Below, piece after piece: positions 7,110-13,035 of a stretch of DNA of 13,035 nt. The stretch is taken from positions 1-13,035 of the forward strand of contig JBOFWQ010000207.1 in assembly GCA_051653685.1 (NCBI GenBank), read 5' to 3'. Below the pieces are notes generated by a model that saw only the letters and a program-made list of their open reading frames with translations, was not told the origin of the DNA and ran no database searches. This stretch comes from Faucicola sp937889485 (GTDB lineage Bacteria; Pseudomonadota; Gammaproteobacteria; Pseudomonadales; Moraxellaceae). The translations under genes and the position numbers were made by a program. Position 1 is the first letter of the stretch; each line of letters starts with the position of its first letter.

Positions 7110-7126
7110 TATAGCTATGATATAAT
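7098..7126 (+). promoter_or_regulatory. Promoter of leuC
   Basis: A perfect TATAAT (7121-7126) with an upstream TG (extended -10, TGA at 7118-7120). The hexamer 17 bp upstream (TTAAAA, 7098-7103) is a poor -35, as expected for an activator-dependent promoter. The start would be near 7133, giving a 40-nt leader with no room for a leader-peptide attenuator. The leuC ribosome binding site is AGGA at 7162-7165. Confidence 0.7.
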
Positions 7127-7173
7127 AGTGGCTGTCTACAAAATTTCATAAAAACATACATAGGATATTGCGT

Positions 7174-8592
7174 ATGGCCGCCCAAACCCTTTATGATAAA
7201 CTCTGGCAAGACCATTTGGTGAGTCAAAGAGACGATGGTTCAAGCCTAATCTACATTGACCGTCATTTATTGCATGAGGTGACCAGTCCCCAAGCTTTTG
7301 AAGGTCTAACGTTGGCAGCACGCAGCCCTTGGCGACTATCTGCCAACGTAGCAACCCCTGACCACAACGTCCCCACAGTCACCGCCGAACGCCTTGAGGG
7401 TGTTGCGGGCATCAAAGATGATGTCTCAAGACTTCAAGTAGCCACGCTTGATGACAACTGCGAAAAATTCAATATCACAGAATTTACCATTAATGATGTG
7501 CGCCAAGGCATTGTCCACGTGGTAGGGCCTGAGCAAGGATTGGTATTGCCAGGTATGACCGTGGTATGTGGTGATTCACACACCGCCACGCATGGTGCGC
7601 TAGGCTGTTTGGCGCATGGCATTGGTACCAGCGAGGTTGAGCACGTGTTAGCCACCCAGTGTTTGGTACAAACCAAAATGAAAAACATGCTAATAAAAGT
7701 CGATGGTAAGCTGGGTGACGGCGTGACCCCAAAAGACGTGGTGTTGGCGATTATTGCCAAAATCGGTACCGCAGGGGGTACAGGCTACGCCATTGAATTT
7801 GCAGGCGAAGTATTTCGTGACATGAGCATGGAAGGTCGCATGACTGTGTGTAACATGGCAATTGAGGCAGGCGCGCGGGTCGGTATGGTGGCAGTCGATG
7901 ACACCACCATCGAGTATGTCAAAGGTCGCCCTTATGCCCCAACGGGCGAAATGTGGGACAAGGCAGTTGCCTACTGGCAGACGCTTCATTCTGATGCAGA
8001 TGCCGCATTTGACACCGTAATTGAGATAGATGGTGCGGATATCGCCCCTCAAGTATCTTGGGGAACCTCGCCTGAAATGGTGGTTGCTATCACCCAATCG
8101 GTACCAACGCTCACAGACGCCAAAGACAGCGTACAGCAAGAAGCATGGGCACGTGCTTATGAGTATATGGGTCTTAGCGCAGGACAGGCGATTACAGACA
8201 TTCAGATTGACCGCGTATTTATTGGCTCATGCACCAATTCTCGTATCGAAGATATTCGCGCGGCAGCGGCGGTTATTAAAGGTCGCAAAGTCGCCGACAG
8301 CATCAAAGAAGCCATTGTGGTGGCAGGCTCAGGACTGGTTAAACAACAAGCTGAAGCAGAAGGGTTACATACTATCTTTACCCAAGCAGGTTTTGAATGG
8401 CGTGAACCAGGCTGCTCGATGTGCCTTGCCATGAATGCCGATAAATTGCAGCCCAAAGAGCATTGCGCTAGTACGTCCAATCGCAACTTTGAAGGTCGTC
8501 AAGGCAACGGTGGGCGTACCCATTTGGTCAGTCCAGCGATGGCAGCGGCGGCTGCACTGGCAGGTCATTTTGTTGACGTGAGAAGTTACTAA
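7174..8592 (+). CDS. leuC: 3-isopropylmalate dehydratase, large subunit
   Basis: The 472-residue product is full length (E. coli LeuC is 466). With LeuD it isomerises 2-isopropylmalate to 3-isopropylmalate, the second step of leucine synthesis, in the cytoplasm. It belongs to the aconitase superfamily. The three [4Fe-4S] ligands are visible as Cys353 in IGSCTNSR and Cys414/Cys417 in EPGCSMC. Other family motifs are DRHLLHEVTSPQAFEGL near residue 28 and VVCGDSHTATHGALG near residue 130. I place the start at ATG 7174, with AGGA eight bases before it; an in-frame TTG at 7168 is less likely because the family begins near MAAQTLYDKLW. It is the first gene of leuC-leuD-lipoprotein-leuB, 10 bp from leuD, and probably activated by the divergent LysR protein. 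Confidence 0.98.
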   Translation: MAAQTLYDKLWQDHLVSQRDDGSSLIYIDRHLLHEVTSPQAFEGLTLAARSPWRLSANVATPDHNVPTVTAERLEGVAGIKDDVSRLQVATLDDNCEKFNITEFTINDVRQGIVHVVGPEQGLVLPGMTVVCGDSHTATHGALGCLAHGIGTSEVEHVLATQCLVQTKMKNMLIKVDGKLGDGVTPKDVVLAIIAKIGTAGGTGYAIEFAGEVFRDMSMEGRMTVCNMAIEAGARVGMVAVDDTTIEYVKGRPYAPTGEMWDKAVAYWQTLHSDADAAFDTVIEIDGADIAPQVSWGTSPEMVVAITQSVPTLTDAKDSVQQEAWARAYEYMGLSAGQAITDIQIDRVFIGSCTNSRIEDIRAAAAVIKGRKVADSIKEAIVVAGSGLVKQQAEAEGLHTIFTQAGFEWREPGCSMCLAMNADKLQPKEHCASTSNRNFEGRQGNGGRTHLVSPAMAAAAALAGHFVDVRSY

Positions 8593-8602
8593 GGGAATTG
8601 AC

Positions 8603-9253
8603 ATGAAAAAATACACCACCGAACAAGGCATTGTTTGCCCACTAGACCGCTCAAACGTAGACACAGACTTAATTATCCCCAAGCAGTTTTTAAAGTCCAT
8701 CAAACGCACAGGCTTTGGCGTTAATTTATTTGATGAACTGCGCTATATGGACGAGGGCTACATAGGGCAAGACATTAGCAAACGCCCCCTAAACCCTGAC
8801 TTTGTGCTCAACCAACCTCGCTACCAGGGTGCAACCATTTTATTAGCGCGAGAAAACTTTGGTTGTGGCTCTAGCCGTGAACACGCGCCTTGGGCGTTAG
8901 AAGAATATGGTTTTCGCACCGTCATCGCACCCAGTTTTGCCGATATCTTTTATAACAACTGCTTTAAAAATGGCATGCTACCCGTAATTTTAAGCGACAC
9001 CGCAATCAGCGAATTATTTGCTGAGTGTTTTGCACAAGCAGGCTATCAGTTGTCGGTGGATTTAGAAAACCAAGTGGTCACGACTACCTCTGGCAAAGCG
9101 TATCCTTTTGAAGTTGATGCATTTCGCAAACATTGTCTACTAAATGGACTAGATGATATAGGTTTGACCTTACAACAAGCCGAGCAGATCAAAGCCTATG
9201 AAGCAAAAGCACAACAAAGTCGTCCGTGGGTATTTGCCGAGCGTCAAGCCTAA
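8603..9253 (+). CDS. leuD: 3-isopropylmalate dehydratase, small subunit
   Basis: The 216-residue product is the swivel-domain partner of LeuC (E. coli LeuD is 201 residues). Signatures seen: CPLDRSNVDTDLIIPKQFLK near residue 12, the substrate-recognition region CGSSREHAPWALEEYG from Cys88, and NNCFKNGMLPV from residue 118. The C-terminus is somewhat longer than in E. coli, ending in a Gln/Ala-rich helix. ATG at 8603 has GGGA six bases upstream, overlapping the leuC stop region, so the two subunits are translated from one message in near-equal amounts. No terminator hairpin follows it, so read-through towards the lipoprotein gene and leuB is likely. Confidence 0.98.
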   Translation: MKKYTTEQGIVCPLDRSNVDTDLIIPKQFLKSIKRTGFGVNLFDELRYMDEGYIGQDISKRPLNPDFVLNQPRYQGATILLARENFGCGSSREHAPWALEEYGFRTVIAPSFADIFYNNCFKNGMLPVILSDTAISELFAECFAQAGYQLSVDLENQVVTTTSGKAYPFEVDAFRKHCLLNGLDDIGLTLQQAEQIKAYEAKAQQSRPWVFAERQA

Positions 9254-9385
9254 ATTAAATAAGGTATAGAAAAAGACGTAGGATGGAGCATAAATAGCAC
9301 CAACTCATATAAAGGTTTTTTATTAAAAATTGTAATAACTTCATGGTTAGCCAGCCATTATTGCATTCCTACCGACGCAATAGCT

Positions 9386-9394
9386 TGGTAAAAT
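9386..9394 (+). promoter_or_regulatory. Possible internal promoter before the lipoprotein gene
   Basis: An extended -10, TGG followed by TAAAAT (9389-9394), lies about 60 bp before the lipoprotein ATG. No good -35 is at the right distance. The leuD-to-lipoprotein gap (9254-9455, 202 bp) is otherwise featureless apart from short inverted repeats such as ATTGC/GCAAT near 9359-9380. Confidence 0.35.
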
Positions 9395-9455
9395 AGCCTA
9401 GCGATAGTCGCGATGGATTTATATGCCGTTTTTTATTTTTGATAGGATAACCTTC

Positions 9456-10076
9456 ATGAAGTTTGACCATTCTAGTCCAGTTTTTTCGTACCAGCAATGG
9501 CTGATAGCGGCGATTACCGTAAGTTTAATGGGCTGCCAATCGGGCGTATTACACCAAAAACACCCTACTACAGTGCCATTAGCCCCAAACGCGGCGGCAC
9601 CTAAGGCAAGCAGTACGCTAAGCTGCGTGGGAATGGTGCACTGTGAGATCAATCAGATTGGTAATCAGCGCGCCATTGATCCCATGACTCACCAGCCTGT
9701 GGCACAAAACAGAATGATTCAGCTACGCGCTTTGACTCGTGTTAGCGCCAAAAGTCAGCCCACATCAGCCTTGCAGCAGGTGAATTATGAGGTCAGTTTT
9801 CCAAGTGGGCAGCATGTGGTGCACATGCGCTATTATTTAGACGATGCGCTGCATACGGTAGAAAATTTTAGCTTTCTATATGACTTTGCTGCCAATCAAC
9901 GTTATCAACTGCGGGCATATCGGCAAGTGCAAACAACGGATTATACGCTGCTTGCCCAGTCTGCCCCCACCCCACTATGTATTGGTTTGTATGAAGATAA
10001 CCAGCTAACCAACCAATGGTGTAAAAAACCCAACCCACAAGGCGCGCTGAGTAATGAATTTATCAAACTACCCTAA
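9456..10076 (+). CDS. Unrecognised lipoprotein encoded inside the leu cluster
   Basis: A 206-residue protein I cannot assign to a named family. The N-terminus has a hydrophobic segment (residues 14-26) ending in a lipobox LMGC with Cys27, indicating a lipoprotein. The mature protein starts with a Pro/Ala-rich linker (about residues 30-52), followed by a probably beta-rich domain with four cysteines: Cys57 and Cys63 (CVGMVHC) and Cys175 and Cys189, a number that fits two disulfides in the periplasm. I chose ATG at 9456 because AGGA lies eight bases upstream; an in-frame ATG at 9423 lacks a ribosome binding site and adds 11 residues ahead of the signal. It lies 202 bp after leuD and 95 bp before leuB, same strand. 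A leucine-related role is not implied by its sequence; it may simply be a passenger. Confidence 0.8.
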   Translation: MKFDHSSPVFSYQQWLIAAITVSLMGCQSGVLHQKHPTTVPLAPNAAAPKASSTLSCVGMVHCEINQIGNQRAIDPMTHQPVAQNRMIQLRALTRVSAKSQPTSALQQVNYEVSFPSGQHVVHMRYYLDDALHTVENFSFLYDFAANQRYQLRAYRQVQTTDYTLLAQSAPTPLCIGLYEDNQLTNQWCKKPNPQGALSNEFIKLP

Positions 10077-10102
10077 AACAGTAGGGCTTATTTAGTGACT
10101 GT

Positions 10103-10132
10103 CCGCAATCAATCCATTTGGCTTGATTGCGG
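10103..10132 (+). other. Hairpin between the lipoprotein gene and leuB
   Basis: A perfect 10-bp stem, CCGCAATCAA (10103-10112) with TTGATTGCGG (10123-10132), with a 10-nt loop that can itself form a 2-bp CC/GG extension. No T-run follows, so it is not a standard terminator. It ends 39 bp before the leuB ATG and could be an mRNA-stability or processing element, a partial attenuator, or a protein-binding palindrome. Confidence 0.6.
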
Positions 10133-10171
10133 CATTATCCAACATTTGTTAAAAAGAAATAAGGAACTATA

Positions 10172-11251
10172 ATGACAAAATTAATCGCTGTCTTGGAAGG
10201 AGATGGCATTGGCCCTGAAATCGTCGCGCAAGCGGTCAAAGTTTTGGACACCTTAATCACCCAAGGGCTAGACGCCCACTATGAACATGGCTTATTGGGC
10301 GGTTCGGCGTATGACCAACACGGTTCACCCTACCCAGCACCCACCCAAGCGCTATGCCGTCGTGCCGATGCTGTGCTATTAGGTGCGGTAGGCGGGCCTC
10401 AGTATGACACACTTGAGCGTGCGGTACGCCCCGAGCGTGGACTATTGGCAATCCGTAAAGATCTCAACTTATTTGCTAATTTGCGCCCTGCTATTTTATA
10501 CCCTGAACTTGCCAACGCCTCAACCCTCAAGCCTGAGGTAGTGTCTGGGCTCAATATCTTGATTGTGCGCGAACTAACAGGCGACATTTATTTTGGTGAA
10601 CCTCGTGGTATTCGCACCCTAGAAAATGGTGAAAAAGAAGGCTTCAACACCATGAAATACAGTGAAACTGAGATTCGCCGTATCGCCAAAGTCGCGTTTG
10701 AAGCTGCGCAAAAACGCGGCAAAAAACTGTGCTCGGTAGACAAGGCAAACGTACTTGAAACCACCGAACTTTGGAAACAAATTTTTAGTGAAATTGCGCA
10801 TGACTACCCAGATGTGACGCTGACCCATATGTATGTAGACAATGCCGCCATGCAGCTAGTAAAAGCGCCAAAGCAGTTTGACGTGGTAGCAACAGGCAAT
10901 ATTTTTGGTGATATTTTGTCTGACCAAGCCTCGATGTTGACAGGCTCTATTGGTATGTTACCCTCGGCAAGCTTAGATGAGCACGGCAAAGGACTTTACG
11001 AGCCGTCACATGGCTCTGCACCTGACATTGCAGGGCAAAATAAAGCCAATCCACTGGCAACGATTTTATCATTAGCCATGTTGCTGCGCTATAGCCTCAA
11101 CGATGAAGCACGTGCTTTACAAGTGGAACAAGCCGTCCAAAAAGTATTGCAGCAAGGACTTCGTACAGGTGATATTTATGAAGACGGTACTACCTTGGTT
11201 TCTTGCAGCGCAATGGGCGATGCCGTCATCACTCATCTTGTTGCCCATTAA
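10172..11251 (+). CDS. leuB: 3-isopropylmalate dehydrogenase
   Basis: The 359-residue product matches LeuB length (E. coli 363). It oxidises 3-isopropylmalate with NAD+ to 2-isopropyl-3-oxosuccinate, which decarboxylates to 2-oxoisocaproate, the third step of leucine synthesis. Seen: EGDGIGPEI at residues 9-17, RELTGDIYFG with the catalytic Tyr140, catalytic Lys191, metal-binding Asp223, Asp247 and Asp251 in the region DNAAMQ to GDILSDQ, and HGSAPDIAGQNKANP, the NAD-binding loop typical of the NAD-dependent family. The start is ATG at 10172 with AAGGA six bases before it. It is the last gene of the leu cluster and is followed by a strong terminator. Confidence 0.98.
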   Translation: MTKLIAVLEGDGIGPEIVAQAVKVLDTLITQGLDAHYEHGLLGGSAYDQHGSPYPAPTQALCRRADAVLLGAVGGPQYDTLERAVRPERGLLAIRKDLNLFANLRPAILYPELANASTLKPEVVSGLNILIVRELTGDIYFGEPRGIRTLENGEKEGFNTMKYSETEIRRIAKVAFEAAQKRGKKLCSVDKANVLETTELWKQIFSEIAHDYPDVTLTHMYVDNAAMQLVKAPKQFDVVATGNIFGDILSDQASMLTGSIGMLPSASLDEHGKGLYEPSHGSAPDIAGQNKANPLATILSLAMLLRYSLNDEARALQVEQAVQKVLQQGLRTGDIYEDGTTLVSCSAMGDAVITHLVAH

Positions 11252-11281
11252 TTACATAAAGCTTAACTAAAAAAACTGGAC

Positions 11282-11320
11282 AAAAAAAGTAGCGCTACTT
11301 ATAATGGCGCTACTTTTTTT
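11282..11320 (+). terminator. Terminator of the leu cluster
   Basis: A perfect 14-bp stem (11282-11295 with 11307-11320), 11-nt loop, core GTAGCGC/GCGCTAC with A-run and T-run arms, lying 30 bp after leuB. The symmetry would allow termination on both strands. Confidence 0.92.
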
Positions 11321-11434
11321 TATTAAAATCAACAATAAATGTTTATTTTTAATATACGATTCTGTTTCTAATTGCCTGTTTTTCCCATTTTAGCGGGTCA
11401 TATCGCTATTATCCATCAACGATTGTTAATACCC

Positions 11435-12706
11435 ATGTCGACTATTTTTTTCTCATCATTATATGAGGTTGGGCGTCATATTTGTCGTCATCCTTTAAAA
11501 CCCATACGCTTGGCGGTGTATATCAGCGTTTCACTAGGCATGGTAGGTTGTCAGCGTGCCAACCTGCCCCAAGTGGATAGCGACCCCATCACCCCTCCCG
11601 CCTCGGTTGCCAGTGTTGCTACCACTGCCACGCCGCTGCCAACCTTAAAACCCAATGTCAGCCAACAGTTTATTGGTAATGACCCCGTGCAGCAGCGACT
11701 AGCAAAAGCATTGCCCGAAATCGCTTATACAACAGATAATTTATCGGCTTTTGCCAAAGAAGTTAACCAAGCCGCATTGGGGCAGCAACCACCGTCCTTG
11801 CCTGCCGCTTCCGCTGTCGCAAGTACCGCATTAGCCACGTCAATTGACTATACTGTTTTACGCGATTCCAAAAAAACGCAAGATCATGACAAAAGCGCAG
11901 CCAGCCTTGCCGACCCTGACACCGCCCTTATTATAAAAATACAGGCATTGCTTAATTGGCATGGTCATAGTGTGGGCGCGGTAACAGGCACGATGAATAA
12001 AAACACCATCAAAGCCTTGCAAGTTTTTCAGCAAAAACACCAGTTGCCAGTAACCACACGTATGGACGAAGCAACTTGGGCAGCGCTAACCCAAAATACG
12101 CACCTTGCCAATCAGCCTGTGTTAGTGCGTTATCAACTCACCCGTCAAGACCTGATTACCACCACCAAACCCAGAGATATGCAGTACCAAACAGCGCGTG
12201 AAGCGGTGGCAGAACGCTTTCATATGAGCCAAAAACTACTTGGCCGCCTCAATCCAGATACCCCCCTAAAAGCAGGCAACACCATCATTGTCTACAACCC
12301 TTATCAGCCCAATGTTAAGGAAGTAACCAAGGTGGTAAGCGACAAAAAGAACAATCTGTTGTACGCGTACGATGCCACAGGTGAACTAGTCGCCAGTTAC
12401 CCAACCACTGTGGGATCCAATTACACCCCTTCTCCCTCTGGTACGCTCACTGTCAAAAATCGCGTGTTAGACCCCACTTACAACAAAGATTTTTCTTCTA
12501 AAGAAAAGTGGTTGCCGCCAGGGCCTAATAACCCTGTAGGACGTGTTTGGATAGGTCTCTCCAAACGTAGCTTTGGTATCCATGGGTCACCCGAACCTGA
12601 AATGATTAGCCAACAAAAGTCTCAAGGCTGTGTACGCTTGACCAATTGGGATGCACTGGGCTTGTATGGCACCATTGCTGATGAGGCAGCGGTGGAGTTT
12701 TTTTAA
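11435..12706 (+). CDS. L,D-transpeptidase (YkuD fold) lipoprotein with peptidoglycan-binding domain
   Basis: A 423-residue envelope protein. From this start the order is: a basic N-terminal stretch (residues 14-25), a hydrophobic segment ending MVGC with a possible lipid-modified Cys39, a Pro/Ala/Thr-rich linker to about 155, a PG_binding_1 domain (about 160-220, with ALLNWHGHSVGAVTGTMNKN), a LysM-like segment (about 254-291), and a YkuD catalytic domain (about 294-423). The active-site pattern is complete: His383 in FGIHGSPEPE and catalytic Cys399 in SQGCVRLTN. L,D-transpeptidases make 3-3 crosslinks in peptidoglycan or attach proteins such as Lpp to it; which one this does is unknown. The start is uncertain: ATG at 11435 has no clear ribosome binding site, and an in-frame TTG at 11372 would make 444 residues. 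It follows the leu terminator and probably has its own promoter in the AT-rich 11321-11434, though I could not identify it. Confidence 0.88.
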   Translation: MSTIFFSSLYEVGRHICRHPLKPIRLAVYISVSLGMVGCQRANLPQVDSDPITPPASVASVATTATPLPTLKPNVSQQFIGNDPVQQRLAKALPEIAYTTDNLSAFAKEVNQAALGQQPPSLPAASAVASTALATSIDYTVLRDSKKTQDHDKSAASLADPDTALIIKIQALLNWHGHSVGAVTGTMNKNTIKALQVFQQKHQLPVTTRMDEATWAALTQNTHLANQPVLVRYQLTRQDLITTTKPRDMQYQTAREAVAERFHMSQKLLGRLNPDTPLKAGNTIIVYNPYQPNVKEVTKVVSDKKNNLLYAYDATGELVASYPTTVGSNYTPSPSGTLTVKNRVLDPTYNKDFSSKEKWLPPGPNNPVGRVWIGLSKRSFGIHGSPEPEMISQQKSQGCVRLTNWDALGLYGTIADEAAVEFF

Positions 12707-12782
12707 GTCCCCTTGCCACCGACAGACACTACCCGCGCTTTATGTTGAACGCCCAACTAGCCTGCCAAGACCTCTACAGACA

Positions 12783-12832
12783 CAAAAAAAAGGTGGCTTA
12801 ATGTTGCATTAAGCCACCTAAAAATTATTTTT
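12783..12832. terminator. Bidirectional terminator between the L,D-transpeptidase and LysM genes
   Basis: A perfect 13-bp stem, AGGTGGCTTAATG (12791-12803) with CATTAAGCCACCT (12807-12819), 3-nt loop. An A-run precedes it (12784-12791) and a T-run follows after a short gap. It fits best as the terminator of the - strand LysM gene, and it can also stop the + strand transpeptidase transcript. Confidence 0.85.
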
Positions 12833-12860
12833 TTGTCGTTTGATTGTTAGCACCTTACAA

Positions 12861-12910
12861 ACATTGGGCAGACATTGGGGCTGCCAAATAGCCTACAAGC
12901 AGCCTACAAG
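12861..12910. repeat. Short 11-bp-period tandem duplications
   Basis: Two adjacent imperfect tandem duplications, both with an 11-bp period: ACATTGGG at 12861-12868 and 12872-12879, and AGCCTACAAG at 12890-12899 and 12901-12910. They lie just beyond the stop codon of the LysM gene. No gene is visible here. Confidence 0.5.
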
Positions 12911-12934
12911 GCGCTAAACCTAACCTACTAAGTA

Positions 12935-13035
12935 TTAAGCAGGGATACGCAGCACTTGTCCTGGGTAGATTTTATTGGGGTCTGATAATAAAGGTTTGTT
13001 GGCATCAAAAATCTTGTTGTACTGGTTGGCATCGC
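12935..13035 (-). CDS. LysM-domain protein (Kbp/YgaU-like), C-terminal end only
   Basis: The last 32 codons and the stop (TAA, 12937-12935) of a - strand gene that continues past the right edge. The tail reads YNKIFDANKPLLSDPNKIYP followed by GQVLRIPA, which closely matches the C-terminal LysM domain of E. coli Kbp (YgaU), a BON-LysM potassium-binding protein. A standalone LysM protein or another protein with this domain at its C-terminus is equally possible because the BON domain would lie outside the window. It converges on the L,D-transpeptidase gene. Confidence 0.8.
   Translation of the reverse strand, partial: DANQYNKIFDANKPLLSDPNKIYPGQVLRIPA

Noticed and set aside
7168..7173. TTG start for leuC two codons upstream
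   Set aside because: ATG at 7174 is properly spaced from AGGA and matches the family's N-terminus.
7133..7173. Leader-peptide attenuator rich in leucine codons before leuC
   Set aside because: The space between the predicted start and the leuC ribosome binding site is about 30 nt, with no small open frame and no terminator/antiterminator pair.
7690..8139. A 149-codon open frame on - opposite leuC
   Set aside because: Antisense shadow of a certain gene; composition is His/Cys/Arg-rich and unlike a protein, and no ribosome binding site is apparent.
9423..9455. Earlier ATG for the lipoprotein gene
   Set aside because: No ribosome binding site, and it places extra residues before a complete signal peptide; ATG at 9456 has AGGA.
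1..13035. CRISPR arrays, transposons, phage or defence genes, tRNA genes
   Set aside because: I found no spaced direct-repeat arrays, no transposase or integrase motifs, no terminal repeats flanking gene cargo, and no tRNA-like cloverleaf. All genes are core or common envelope families.

Overview
The window looks like ordinary chromosomal core sequence from a gamma-proteobacterium of the Moraxellaceae, most like Moraxella (for example M. osloensis) or a close relative. This rests on the fairly low GC content, the protein sequences (GroEL with a GGM-repeat tail, a YaaA close to the E. coli protein, LeuC/LeuD/LeuB), and a leu locus with a divergent LysR regulator. The species assignment is inference. 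I see no transposase, integrase, phage gene, tRNA, rRNA or CRISPR array, and nothing that looks like a defence or conflict system.

Layout. (1) Positions 1-1000: the terminator of an upstream gene, then yaaA (peroxide stress protein) on +, ending at a terminator shared with the convergent groEL. (2) Positions 1006-3250: the groES-groEL chaperonin operon on -. Its upstream region carries a strong sigma-70-like promoter next to groES and a sigma-32-like heat-shock promoter about 140 bp further out, which would give a roughly 157-nt structured leader. A 67-bp palindromic element lies between groES and groEL. (3) Positions 3410-5944: on +, an exported DUF3108 protein and a FadL-type outer membrane channel, separated by hairpins and 426 bp of noncoding DNA. 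The block ends at an 18-bp-stem terminator shared with the convergent lysR. (4) Positions 6050-11320: the leucine locus. A LysR regulator on - diverges from leuC-leuD-(lipoprotein)-leuB on +. A 17-bp near-identical direct repeat lies at both promoters of the divergent region, on the lysR -10 and on the leuC -35, which is a natural arrangement for a regulator that represses itself and activates leuC. An unrecognised 206-residue lipoprotein gene sits between leuD and leuB. (5) Positions 11435-13035: a predicted lipoprotein L,D-transpeptidase on +, a bidirectional terminator, and the C-terminal end of a LysM-domain protein on - that runs off the window.

How the genes work together. LeuC+LeuD (isopropylmalate isomerase) and LeuB (3-isopropylmalate dehydrogenase) are consecutive steps of leucine synthesis; leuA is not in the window. 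GroES/GroEL form the folding chamber. The remaining envelope genes (DUF3108, FadL-like, two lipoproteins, LysM) are separate units. The observations most worth a second look are regulatory: the paired LysR sites, the dual groES promoters with a structured leader, the palindrome inside groESL, and the lipoprotein gene plus hairpin inserted in the leu operon.
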